The position numbers and the translations under genes are program-made. Shown here in pieces: positions 1 to 8,268 of a stretch of DNA of 64,000 bases. The stretch lies in NCBI GenBank assembly GCA_944319945.1, contig CALUFN010000005.1, forward strand, positions 1 to 64,000, in the 5' to 3' direction. This DNA is from an uncultured Prevotella sp. GTDB taxonomy: Bacteria > Bacteroidota > Bacteroidia > Bacteroidales > Bacteroidaceae. How positions within the stretch are numbered: the stretch's first letter is position 1; every line of letters begins with the position of its first letter. A model generated the notes under the pieces. The model saw only the letters and a program-made list of their open reading frames with translations, was not told the DNA's origin and searched no databases.

Positions 1-552
1 GTCAACTATAAAGGTACTAAAAATATTCCATTCCCACAACTTTTTTATGCTTTTCTTATGCCGAACTCACGTTAATTACAGTTTTGAATAGTGACGTTTC
101 AGCTTTCAAGACTTAGCTTTTCGCTTTTTAAAAGACGACCTTTCACACGATAAAAGGATGCCTCCTGCAAAGTTACCAGAAGCAGGCGAAAATCGTAAGC
201 AGAAACCATTGAGAAGTGACAGACCGAAAGTGCCGGCCATATAAGGATGCGTAAACAGTTTCCACAGACTGGTATAATATAAATAATATTAGACGCTTTG
301 AGTCTGAATTATCGTGGGTAAATGTGGTTGTCGGAGCTTACGATTTTGAGGTTATACGGTTTTTCGGTTACGGGAAAATTATTTATAACCACATAACCAT
401 AAACCGTACAACCACAAAAACTATCGTCCGTTAACTTCGGCAAGTAAAAACAGCCCTAACCCTTGTTGACTTTCAATAACTTTTTTTTAAAATTCCCAGC
501 CTTACTTGCCGCCGAACATCATTACGTTCTTTTACGTAATCCACCGTGCGGG
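1..552. other. Non-coding left end of the window
   Basis: No credible gene is visible; the reading frames here are short or antisense to the regulator gene that follows. The stretch is AT-rich. It contains a degenerate AAAAG-ACGACC-TTTCAC motif near 130-146 that resembles palindromic elements in three other intergenic regions of the window, and a long imperfect inverted repeat at 350-413. Confidence 0.6.
350..413. repeat. Imperfect inverted repeat after the regulator operon
   Basis: Arms at 350-370 and 394-413 (GGTTATACGGTTT against the complement of AAACCGTACAACC) enclose about 23 nt. The repeat lies 140 bp past the last gene of the minus-strand export/regulator operon. It could fold as an RNA hairpin and help end that transcript, but no T-run follows, so a classical intrinsic terminator is not supported. 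Confidence 0.4.
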
Positions 553-1266
553 CTACTGCAGGCAGTGGTCGTCGATGTATTCCTGCACACGGTCCTTATA
601 GCTCTCGGATACGGGGATGTAGTCTTCGCCAACGACGATGCGTCCGCAGTCTATCATGGTGACCTTGGCCATGTTGACTATGAACGAGCGGTGCACGCGG
701 ATGAACTGCCCGCGCGGCAGGCTGTCTTCAAGGGTCTTCATGCTCATCAGCGACATGAGCGCCCTGCGCCTGCCGCCGAGATAGATCTTGACGTAATCCT
801 TCACACCCTCGATGTGGGATATGTCGGCCAAGTCTACGCGCACCAGCTTGTATTCGCTCTTTACGTAGACGAAGCCATCGCGGGCGGCAGCACTGCGCCG
901 CCGCCCAGCGGCCACGCTCTCGGCTACCGTGACTACTGTTGCGGCGAACTGCTCGTAGCTTACGGGCTTGAGCAGATAGCCGGCGGCGTTTACCTTATAG
1001 CCGTCTACGGCGTAGCGGTCGAAGGCGGTGGTGAACACCACCCTTGTCTCCGTCGGCAGCAGCCGGGCAAACTCAAGCCCGCTAAGCTCGGGCATCTGGA
1101 TGTCGAGAAACAGCAGGTCGACTGGGCTTTGCCTGAGGTCTTTCATGGCGGCCACGGCACTGCCGTAGACGCCCGTGAGCCGCAGCCCGGGCGTGCGCTC
1201 CGCATAGCCGGCCAGCAGCTCGGCCGCCAGGGGCTCATCGTCGATTATCGCGCATCTTAGTGTCAT
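553..1266 (-). CDS. LytTR-family response regulator
   Basis: Cytoplasmic two-component response regulator of 237 residues. The N-terminal receiver domain (about 3-120) has the acidic pair D9/D10, the phospho-acceptor Asp55 in LFLDIQMPE and the conserved Lys100 in YLLKP. The C-terminal half (about 130-230) is a LytTR DNA-binding domain with the typical HRSFIVN segment. The start overlaps the end of the sensor kinase gene by about 30 bp, so the two are translationally coupled and are almost certainly partners. As last gene of an operon that begins with an outer-membrane export channel, it probably controls that exporter or its inducing signal; the target promoters are not known from the sequence. 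Confidence 0.93.
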   Translation of the reverse strand: MTLRCAIIDDEPLAAELLAGYAERTPGLRLTGVYGSAVAAMKDLRQSPVDLLFLDIQMPELSGLEFARLLPTETRVVFTTAFDRYAVDGYKVNAAGYLLKPVSYEQFAATVVTVAESVAAGRRRSAAARDGFVYVKSEYKLVRVDLADISHIEGVKDYVKIYLGGRRRALMSLMSMKTLEDSLPRGQFIRVHRSFIVNMAKVTMIDCGRIVVGEDYIPVSESYKDRVQEYIDDHCLQ

Positions 1267-2353
1267 ATATCGTTATTTTTGAATGATAAGTGTCGGTTTC
1301 GGGGTCTACGCCGCGTGTCCACTCGTGGCGGCCCGGGTAGGCCAGTTCGAGCCGCCTGGCAGCTTGACCGAGGCCTATGCCGTGGCCGCTGCGGTCGGCG
1401 GAGCTTTTTGGGTGGTTGCTGTTGCGTATGTCGAAGACAATGGCTCCGCCCTCCAGCCCGAGCCTTATGGTGATGAAGCTTGGCTTGGTGGGACTTATGC
1501 CGTGCTTGAAGGCGTTCTCAACCAGCGAGATGAAGATGAACGGCGCAACGCGCACGTCGTCATCATCGGGCACGTCGGCGATGAAGTCTATCTTCACGTC
1601 GCCGCCTACGCGCAGCTTCATCAGCCCGACGTAGTTGCGCAGGAACTGGGCCTCGTCGGCCAGCCTCACCGAGTTGCCCTTGCCGCCGTATAACATCTGC
1701 CGCAACAGCGCGGCCAGTGCGAGCACTGCGCGGCCGGCACGGTCGGCGTCGATGGATATAAGGGCGTAGATGTTGTTGAGCGTGTTGAGAAGGAAATGCG
1801 GGTTGATCTGGTTGCGTAGGTTGCTCAGCTCGGCCTCGGCGGTGCGCGCTTCCAGCTCGCGGCGTGCGTCTTCGGCCTCTCGCCACCTCAGGGCCAACCG
1901 CAACGACGTGGCTAAGGCCGCAGCGAGGAGCAGGGGGAACACGTTCCTGACGAAACCTACGAGCACTTCGACCGGCATGGGACCTCCGCCGCCGTGCAGA
2001 CGCGGCGGACCGGGCGGCGGCGCACCGGCCGTAAGCTCTATGGCGTGTACCGCAGCCATCAGCTCGTCCATACAGAGCGACAGCAGCGCAAGCATCACGA
2101 TGTTCGCGCATGCATAGGCCTTGAAGCGACGACGGATAAACCAATGCGGCACGAGAACGAGGTAGTTGGCGTAGAACACGGCGCACAGCATCAACGGCAG
2201 GCAAAGGCGTAAGGCGTAAATCCCGGCATTATGCCTTACGGGGCCTGGCACGAACAGCACGGCAGGCAATACCACGAGCAGCCAAGCTACCGTGTGGAAG
2301 GCGGCCACGCAGAGCCGCCGCTTGGTGTTGCTTGTTGTCGTTTTGTCATTCAT
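1235..2353 (-). CDS. LytS/YehU-type sensor histidine kinase
   Basis: Inner-membrane sensor kinase of 372 residues. Four hydrophobic segments (about 15-36, 44-68, 80-103, 127-155) form the membrane part, with a Gly/Pro-rich loop at 110-127. A coiled-coil-like stretch leads to the His_kinase motif NQINPHFLLNTLNN with His186 as phosphorylation site, and a HATPase domain has the N-box at VENAFKHG (Asn280) and a G-box GHGIGLG. There is no periplasmic sensing domain, as is usual in Bacteroidota kinases of this class. The gene overlaps the upstream permease gene by 8 bp and the downstream regulator by about 30 bp. The ligand is unknown; membrane stress or the exporter's cargo is an inference. Confidence 0.92.
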   Translation of the reverse strand: MNDKTTTSNTKRRLCVAAFHTVAWLLVVLPAVLFVPGPVRHNAGIYALRLCLPLMLCAVFYANYLVLVPHWFIRRRFKAYACANIVMLALLSLCMDELMAAVHAIELTAGAPPPGPPRLHGGGGPMPVEVLVGFVRNVFPLLLAAALATSLRLALRWREAEDARRELEARTAEAELSNLRNQINPHFLLNTLNNIYALISIDADRAGRAVLALAALLRQMLYGGKGNSVRLADEAQFLRNYVGLMKLRVGGDVKIDFIADVPDDDDVRVAPFIFISLVENAFKHGISPTKPSFITIRLGLEGGAIVFDIRNSNHPKSSADRSGHGIGLGQAARRLELAYPGRHEWTRGVDPETDTYHSKITIYDTKMRDNRR

Positions 2354-3584
2354 ACCTTATGGCTTCTATGGGATCTGACATGGCCGCCTTCTTGGCGGGA
2401 TACCAACCGAAAAACACGCCCGTGGCAGTGCACACGGCAAAGCTGAGCAGCACGCTCCACGGTTGCACGTAGACGGGCCACCGCGCCAGCAGGTTTACGC
2501 CGTAGGCGGCGCCTACACCGGCCAGCACGCCTATTATGCCGCCAGTAACGCTCAGCATGACAGCCTCTATCAGGAACTGGGCCAAAATGTCTACGCCCCT
2601 GGCACCTACGCTCATGCGCAGGCCTATTTCGCGCGTACGCTCGGTGACGCTTACGTACATTATGTTCATTATGCCTATGCCGCCCACAACGAGGGATATG
2701 CCGGCTATGCAGGCCAAGAGCACGGTCATCAAGTCGGTAGTGGAGTTCATCATGCTGGCCAGCTCTTCTTGCGAACGTATGTTGAAGTCGTCTTCGTCGG
2801 CCTCGGCGTCGTCGGCCGCTCCTTTCAGCTTGTGGCATGCGCGTAGCGTTGCGGCTATCTCGTCTACGGCTTCGTCGGTAAGGTCTTCGGTGAGCGCCGA
2901 GCAGTTGATGCTCTGCAAGTAGGTTACAGCCAGTATGCGCTTCATCACCGACGTGTAGGGGGCGAGCACAAGATCGTCTTGGTCCATGCCCATGGAGTTG
3001 TATCCTTTGCTTTCCAGCACTCCTACTATACGAAATAGTATGGTATTAAACCTTATCACCTTGCCTACGGGGTCGGCACCGTCGGGAAACAGAGCGTCGG
3101 CCACGGTCTTGCCCACCACGCACACCTTAGCGCTGGTGCGTATGTCGTCGTCGGTAAACATCTCGCCGTCGCCTATCGAGAGGCGGCGTATCTCGAGATA
3201 GTCGCCTCTTACGCCGTAGATGGTTGATGGGGTGTTGTTATTGCCGTTGATAAACTGGCCCGAGCTGTTTACCACGGGGCTTATGGCGCTGACGTAGCGG
3301 CACTGGTCACGTAGGGCTTGGTAGTCGGTTAGTTTCAGCGTCTCCATCTCCGAGGCGTCCATGCGCACGCCTCCGCGCATGTCTTGTCCCGGCATGATCA
3401 TTATCATGTTCGAACCCATCTCGGATATCTGGCGACGTATGCTCCTCTTGCTGCCCTGCCCTATGGCAAGCATCGTTATCACCGACGCCACGCCTATTAT
3501 TATGCCGAGCATGGTGAGGAATGAGCGCAGCTTGTTGGCCGCTATGGCCCGCAGCGCTATCTTGAAAAGATTTGATAGACTCAT
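2346..3584 (-). CDS. MacB-type ABC transporter permease (FtsX fold)
   Basis: Inner-membrane permease of 412 residues without a fused ATPase. The N-terminal helix (about 15-45) is followed by a MacB periplasmic core domain (about 50-270). A C-terminal FtsX domain has three membrane helices (about 285-310, 335-365, 372-400) and the family motif ERTREIGLRMSVGAR near 315-330. The gene sits between a separate ATPase gene (90 bp upstream) and the kinase gene (8-bp overlap). With the adaptor and channel genes it forms a MacAB-TolC-like tripartite machine, which moves substrates from the periplasm out of the cell by mechanotransmission. The substrate cannot be read from sequence; macrolides, peptides and lipoproteins are known for relatives. 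Confidence 0.92.
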   Translation of the reverse strand: MSLSNLFKIALRAIAANKLRSFLTMLGIIIGVASVITMLAIGQGSKRSIRRQISEMGSNMIMIMPGQDMRGGVRMDASEMETLKLTDYQALRDQCRYVSAISPVVNSSGQFINGNNNTPSTIYGVRGDYLEIRRLSIGDGEMFTDDDIRTSAKVCVVGKTVADALFPDGADPVGKVIRFNTILFRIVGVLESKGYNSMGMDQDDLVLAPYTSVMKRILAVTYLQSINCSALTEDLTDEAVDEIAATLRACHKLKGAADDAEADEDDFNIRSQEELASMMNSTTDLMTVLLACIAGISLVVGGIGIMNIMYVSVTERTREIGLRMSVGARGVDILAQFLIEAVMLSVTGGIIGVLAGVGAAYGVNLLARWPVYVQPWSVLLSFAVCTATGVFFGWYPAKKAAMSDPIEAIRYE

Positions 3585-3674
3585 GTCTTATTTTTTATTA
3601 GTTGACATGCATACAAGAAGATTTGCCTTGTCGATTGTACCTCTTAAGCTATTAACTTGTCTGCTCGTCACTTG

Positions 3675-4454
3675 TCAACTTGTCTGCTGATTACTTGCCT
3701 GCTGAAACGCCTCGAGTGCCTGCCGGGCCAAACGTATGTCGGGATTTGGCGTGTCGCTCTTGATAAGACCGTCAAGCAGCACTATGTTACGGCTTGAATA
3801 CGCGGCGATGTCAGGGTTATGGGTGACGAAGACTATCGTGCGCCCCTCGGCATGGAGCTTTTGGAAGAGCACGAGTATCTCGAACGACGTCCGCGTGTCA
3901 AGATTGCCCGTAGCCTCGTCGGCCAGCAGCACGGCGGGATTGTTGACTAAGGCGCGGGCTATCGCCACGCGCTGCATCTGATCTCCCGACATCTGGTTTG
4001 ACTTGTGGAACAGGCGGTCGCCAAGCCCTCCGGCATCAAGCGCGCTTATCGCACGCCGGCGCCGCTCTTGCGCGCTGATGCCGGGATTGTACATCAGCGG
4101 AAGCTCGACGTTCTCCACGCTGGTGGTCTTTGGCAGGAGGTTGTAGTTTTGGAAGACGAAGCCAATCTTACGGTTGCGCAGCACGGCACGCTCAGACTTT
4201 CTCATCGTGCGCACCGATATTCCGTCAAGGTAATACTCACCGCTGCTCGGAGTGTCGAGACAGCCTAACTGGTTGAATAGAGTTGACTTGCCCGAGCCAG
4301 ACTTACCCATGATGGTGACAAACTCGCCCTCGTGTATCTTAAATGACACTCCGCGCAGCGCGTGCACGGTCTCACCGCCTACGCGGAAGTCACGACGCAC
4401 GTCGTCAAGCTCGATTATCACCTTGCGAGTATCGTTGTTTGCGTTTGCTGACAT
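3675..4454 (-). CDS. MacB/LolD-type ABC transporter ATP-binding protein
   Basis: Cytoplasmic ATPase of 259 residues that powers the adjacent FtsX-type permease. It shows Walker A GKSGSGKST (about 47-55), a Q-loop in VFQNYNLLP, Walker B VLLADEATGNLD and the switch His in VTHNPD. I chose the ATG at 4454 because it leaves 10 bp after the adaptor gene; an ATG at 4508 would overlap that gene and add a basic, low-complexity tail. Two normally rigid motifs deviate: the signature reads MSGDQ instead of LSGGQ, and Walker B is followed by EAT where the family usually has EPT. Either these are lineage variants or the enzyme is weakened. Confidence 0.9.
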   Translation of the reverse strand: MSANANNDTRKVIIELDDVRRDFRVGGETVHALRGVSFKIHEGEFVTIMGKSGSGKSTLFNQLGCLDTPSSGEYYLDGISVRTMRKSERAVLRNRKIGFVFQNYNLLPKTTSVENVELPLMYNPGISAQERRRRAISALDAGGLGDRLFHKSNQMSGDQMQRVAIARALVNNPAVLLADEATGNLDTRTSFEILVLFQKLHAEGRTIVFVTHNPDIAAYSSRNIVLLDGLIKSDTPNPDIRLARQALEAFQQASNQQTS

Positions 4455-4464
4455 GGCTGAGTGG

Positions 4465-5661
4465 TTATTTCTTATTCTTCTTGTCCTGTCCCGGCCCCTT
4501 CGGAGCAAACGGGTTAGACTCTTCTGCCGTATCCGCGTCGTTGGGCCGGCCGTCGGCAGACGGCTTCATGCCTGTGACGATCCTTGCGCCCTTAGCTATT
4601 CCGCCGAGCAGTTCAGTGTTCACCCCGTCGCTGATGCCCACCATTACGGCGTGGGCGGTGAAGACACCGTTGTCGAAGGTCCACACCTTATTTTCGCCCT
4701 TGCAGTCGTTTATCCGCACTTCGCCGCCCGCCAACTCTTGCGTCGGGGTGAAACGCAATGCCTTGTTGGGCACGCAAGTCACGCCGCGCTTGTCAAGCGT
4801 GTATATTGTGACGCTTGCGGTAAGCCCGGGCTTCAACTTCAAGTCCTTGTTAGGTGCGCTTATCACCACCTCGTATGTCACTACGTTGTCTTCGGTGTTG
4901 CCTTCTTGGCGTACTTGCGTCACAGTGCCATTAAAGGTATCGTCGGGATAGGCGTCTACGGTGAATGTCACCCGCTCGCCCTCTTTCACCTCGCCAATGT
5001 CGGCTTCGTCAACGTCGGCTATAACCCGCATGTTGGTCAGGTCTTGCGCTATCGTAAAGAGCGTAGGCGTCTCGAAGCTCGCCGCCACGGTCTGTCCCTC
5101 TTCCACCTCGCGCGATAGCACCACGCCGTCGACGGGCGACGTTATTGTAGCATAGCCGAGATTAGTCTGCGCCTGCTGAAGGCTCTCGCGACGCTGCTTC
5201 ACCTCGTCTTGCGCTTGGCGGTAGGCCAGCAGGGCCGTCTCATACTCGTCGGCACTCACAAGACCCTTATCATATAAGGTTTTGTATCGGTCGTAGTTGG
5301 CCTTTTGGTAGGCCAACTGGCTTTGGGCGTTGTTCAGTGCGGCCTTTGCCGTGTTCACTTGGCTTATCAGATTGGTCTTGTCAAGCTCGGCTATTACCTG
5401 CCCCTTCTTCACCACGCTGTTGTAGTCGGCGTAAATGTTTGCCACTATGCCTGACACCTGCGTGCCCACGTCGACCGACGTCACGGGCTCTATCGTACCC
5501 GTGGCGGTGACGCTGTTCGAGATGTCACCCTCGGCCACGACGGCCGTCTCTACCGCCATGTTGTGTCCCCCGCCTCCGCTCATGGCGAGATAGGCAGCTG
5601 TGGCTACGGCGGCCGCTGCTACGGCGGCCGCGATGATTATGCGTTTCTTATTCATATTCAT
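4465..5661 (-). CDS. MacA/HlyD-type periplasmic adaptor
   Basis: Periplasmic adaptor (membrane fusion protein) of 398 residues. A hydrophobic Ala-rich anchor at 5-27 tethers it to the inner membrane. A first half-lipoyl segment (about 55-90) has QVSGIVANIYADYNSVVKKGQ. A coiled-coil hairpin (about 95-165) follows, then the second half-lipoyl segment with ITSPVDGVV, a beta-barrel domain (about 200-290) and a membrane-proximal domain. The C-terminus is polar and Lys-rich. It should link the FtsX-type permease to the outer-membrane channel encoded just upstream (27-bp gap). Its place between channel and ATPase genes is typical of Bacteroidota MacAB-like operons. Confidence 0.92.
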   Translation of the reverse strand: MNMNKKRIIIAAAVAAAAVATAAYLAMSGGGGHNMAVETAVVAEGDISNSVTATGTIEPVTSVDVGTQVSGIVANIYADYNSVVKKGQVIAELDKTNLISQVNTAKAALNNAQSQLAYQKANYDRYKTLYDKGLVSADEYETALLAYRQAQDEVKQRRESLQQAQTNLGYATITSPVDGVVLSREVEEGQTVAASFETPTLFTIAQDLTNMRVIADVDEADIGEVKEGERVTFTVDAYPDDTFNGTVTQVRQEGNTEDNVVTYEVVISAPNKDLKLKPGLTASVTIYTLDKRGVTCVPNKALRFTPTQELAGGEVRINDCKGENKVWTFDNGVFTAHAVMVGISDGVNTELLGGIAKGARIVTGMKPSADGRPNDADTAEESNPFAPKGPGQDKKNKK

Positions 5662-5688
5662 AACTGTAAGAACGTTTTTCGTTGTTCA

Positions 5689-7013
5689 TTAACCCAAATT
5701 AAGGCCTTCGCCGCCGTAGAAGTTCAACAACTGCAGGTAGAGTATGGCCGTGTACTTGCTCTCGAGCCTGTTTTGCCGGGCCTCGAGCAGGGCGGTCTTG
5801 GCGTTAGTCAGCTCTACGATGTTCTTCAGGCCCAACCTGAACTGCTCGCTCAGCAAGTCGTAGCTGTCTTGGGCACTTTCCACACTGGCCGCTGCGGCGC
5901 GAAAACGCTCTTGATTGGTCGTGGCGCTTATCCGAAAACCTTGTATCGTGAGCGCAAGGTTGCTCTTGGCGTCTTCAGCCTCGATACGTGACTGCTGCAG
6001 GTCGAGCTTCGCCTTGTTGACCGACGTCTTCGTCTCACGGCAGTCAAATACCGGCACGCTCACCGTGACGCCTATTGTTGCCCCGAGGTTGCCATTCATC
6101 TGGCCGGCCCATGCCTGGCCGGCACCGGTCACGGTGCTCGTACCTATGCCTCCGGTAATGCCGATTGTTGGCATGCGGCCTGCCGCAAGCGATGTCGAGG
6201 CTTACGTCGGAGCGGTTTATGCCGAGCATCGCATTCCTTATCTCCGGACGGGAGGCCAATGCCTTCTCTATGAACGTGGAGGCCGAAGGCACTTCTGCAA
6301 GGGCCTGCCCGTCGGTTGACGAGGGTACGGCGATGTCGAAATCAGCGTCGTAGTCAAGCCTTAGCAGATATTTCAGTTGCTGTTTGTAGTCCTCGAATTG
6401 CCCCTTCATATTGACCAAATTGTATTCGTCGGTAGCCACTTGGGCGTCAAGCTGCGACAGGTCGGCCTTCGACAACGAGCCTACCTTATACATCTCGGCA
6501 CCACGGTCGGCGTTTTGCCGGCTGATATCGAGTATCTGAGCGTTTACCTTCACCGCCTCCTCGACGTACAGCAGCTGGACGTACAGCCGGAGTATCTGCT
6601 CCTGCAGGCTGTTGGCCGTCTGCAAGAGGTTGAGCTCCTCCTGCCGCCAGCACTAATTTCTGCTGCTTTAGCCGGTTACGGTCGGCGTTGCCGTTCCATA
6701 CCGTCCAGCTGGCGTTCAGACCGTAGTCGCCCGAGTAACGCCCCTTGTCGCCGTCGGAACTGTCGGCAAAAGGGGCGTAACCGCCTTGATGGGTCGTTGA
6801 AAACGACAACGACGGGAACAGCCGGGCCTTACTTTCCTTGACGTCCTCGCCGGCAGCCGTTACCGAGAGCTCGCCCGTCTGCACGTCGGCATTATGCTTC
6901 ATAGCATAATCTATGCATTCGCCCAACGTCCAACGGTGCCCTTCGGCAAAGGCGGCCCCTGCCGGCACGAGCAGCACGTAGGCCATAATCAACTTATGCT
7001 TAATTGCTTGCAT
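5689..7013 (-). pseudogene. TolC-family outer-membrane channel, two frameshifts
   Basis: First gene of the export operon. It begins at 7013 with a signal peptide ending in AFA, followed by WTLGECIDYAMKHN, the usual TolC-family start. The family similarity then moves through three reading frames. Frame 1 is good to KLVLA near 6650. Frame 2 runs from QEELNLLQTANS to DVSLDIA near 6190. Frame 3 runs from LAAGRMPTIGITGG to the stop at 5689. Each shift is equivalent to one inserted base (or two lost), and both lie within or next to the same octamer GCGGCAGG (complement at 6641-6648 and 6179-6186). A repaired protein would be about 440 residues, normal for the family. This may be a real pseudogene or two assembly errors; the intact adaptor, ATPase and permease argue for error or a very recent event. 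Confidence 0.8.
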
Positions 7014-7153
7014 GATCTTCTTACCTTATGTTTTTACGCCTGCAAAGGTAAGGAAAAAACGCCGCAACAGAAAACTAAAACGGACATACGGCCCTGATTA
7101 GTAGAGCCGCATGCCCGTTTTGCCGACTAACGCTCAAGAGCGTTAACAATAAT

Positions 7154-7771
7154 TCACAAACCGACGGCCGTCTCTAGGGAGGCGAGCCTTGCCACATATT
7201 TGCCTATGATGTCAAACTCTATGTTGACGGTGTCGCCTACGCGCATGGTGCCGAAATTGGTGTGCTCGAGCGTGTAGGGGATTATGGCCACGGTGAACGT
7301 GCCTGCAGTAGGACGGCACACTGTGAGCGACACGCCGTTGACGGCCACGCTGCCCTTGTCTACAGTGAGGTAGCCGCAGCGGGCCATGCCTGCGTCGTAG
7401 TCATAGCTGAACGTGAAATACTTGCTGCCATCGGCGTCCTCAATGCCCGTGCATCGGGCCGTGGTGTCCACGTGGCCTTGCACGATGTGGCCGTCGAGCC
7501 TGCCGTTCATCGGCATGGAGCGCTCTACGTTGACCTTGTCGCCGGGCTTGAGCAGCCCGAGGTTTGAGCGTTCGAGCGTCTCGCGCATGGCCGTCACCGT
7601 GTAGCGGCCGCCGCCGAGACTTACCACCGTGAGGCATACGCCGTTGTGTGATACGCTTTGGTCTATGGACAATTCGTCGGCAAACGCGCACCAGAGCGTG
7701 AGGTTCACGTTGCCCCTGTCAGTCTCTACCGCCGTGACTACGGCGGTGTCTTCTATTATTCCGGAAAACAT
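7154..7771 (-). CDS. ribE: Riboflavin synthase, alpha chain
   Basis: Cytoplasmic enzyme of 205 residues that converts two 6,7-dimethyl-8-ribityllumazine molecules into riboflavin and a pyrimidinedione, the last step of vitamin B2 synthesis. It starts with the family hallmark MFSGIIEDTA. Two lumazine-binding beta-barrel repeats are visible (about 1-95 and 96-195), each with its own conserved motif (NGVCLTV and NGVSLTV). The length is normal. The gene stands alone on the minus strand. A candidate structured RNA with a terminator ends about 65 bp upstream; nothing in it matches the FMN riboswitch core, so riboflavin feedback through that element is not supported. Confidence 0.95.
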   Translation of the reverse strand: MFSGIIEDTAVVTAVETDRGNVNLTLWCAFADELSIDQSVSHNGVCLTVVSLGGGRYTVTAMRETLERSNLGLLKPGDKVNVERSMPMNGRLDGHIVQGHVDTTARCTGIEDADGSKYFTFSYDYDAGMARCGYLTVDKGSVAVNGVSLTVCRPTAGTFTVAIIPYTLEHTNFGTMRVGDTVNIEFDIIGKYVARLASLETAVGL

Positions 7772-7835
7772 GTTAAGAGTTAAGAGTTAGGAAAACAATC
7801 ACACCGCAACCCGATTATGCATTGTGAATTATGAA

Positions 7836-8028
7836 TTAAAAAGACCGCCCCGGCGATGTGATGAAAACTCCGAGCTGAATATGATTTGAGAGCTCTCCGC
7901 CTTTGTAATCCACCGGCCTTACGGCTATGCCTTGCGGCATCGTGGCCCGCCATTGGCAAGAGAAGTCATCCCGGTTTTCGTTTTTTTATTGATGAGTATC
8001 CCGATCAAACCGGGCGCGGTCCGTATAT
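7836..8028 (-). ncRNA. Candidate structured non-coding RNA, about 190 nt
   Basis: The minus strand has a TAnnTTTG promoter element (8035-8042), and the predicted transcript begins a few bases after it. The first transcribed segment GACCGCGCCCGG (8010-8021) pairs over 11 bp, with one bulged G, to the segment CCGGGGCGGTC at the other end (7843-7853). Five U residues follow immediately (7838-7842). The RNA would therefore be closed by pairing of its own ends and stopped by an intrinsic terminator. Inside is a perfect ATGCC-GCAA-GGCAT hairpin. Length and end-to-end closure recall 6S RNA, but I cannot confirm its central bubble. No peptide is apparent. It could instead be a leader of ribE, 65 bp downstream. 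Confidence 0.5.
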
Positions 8029-8034
8029 CTGCCG

Positions 8035-8042
8035 CAAAGATA
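8035..8042 (-). promoter_or_regulatory. -7 element of the candidate RNA
   Basis: TATCTTTG matches the Bacteroidota -7 consensus TAnnTTTG and lies about 14 bp before the first paired base of the candidate RNA. A good TTG is not found at the expected -33 distance. Confidence 0.5.
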
Positions 8043-8123
8043 CGGATATTAAATGAATAATGAACGATGAATGATGAAAAATCAATAGGTAGACATCGTT
8101 TTTTTAACATTTTTCTTTTTAGG

Positions 8124-8260
8124 AGTTAAAGAATTTAAAGAAGTTAGAGAAGTTAAAAGCCGTTTGCGTTGTCAAAATATCGGGCTGACTCGAAACAGGG
8201 CTAACGGTTTTAACTTCAAAGTTAACGTAGCGAACGATAACTTCTTTAAATTCCTTAACT
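8124..8260. repeat. Nested inverted repeat after uvrB
   Basis: Outer arms of about 24 bp (8124-8146 and 8237-8260, GTTAAAGAATTTAAAGAAG type) enclose a second pair of arms (8149-8163 and 8202-8216, GAAGTTAAAA-CCGTT) with a 38-bp loop. The 137-bp unit begins 9 bp past the uvrB stop codon. It could form a double hairpin and end the uvrB transcript, or it may be a small non-autonomous mobile element. No target-site duplication is obvious. Confidence 0.5.
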
Positions 8261-8268
8261 TCCCCTAT

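Larger units (their letters stand above)
7772..8268. other. Intergenic region between ribE and uvrB
   Basis: No gene is supported in these 497 bases. They hold a short run of ATGAATTA-type words next to ribE, a candidate non-coding RNA unit on the minus strand (7836-8028 with its promoter at 8035-8042), a stretch of ATGAATAATGAACGATGA-like direct repeats (8052-8082) and a nested inverted repeat next to uvrB (8124-8260). Confidence 0.6.

Noticed and set aside
463..1260. Long open frame on the plus strand (265 codons)
   Set aside because: It is antisense to the LytTR regulator; the composition is that of a shadow frame of a GC-rich gene.
7838..8028. FMN riboswitch ahead of riboflavin synthase
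   Set aside because: None of the conserved RFN core blocks (for example GGGGCAGGGTGAAATTCCC-like) is present.
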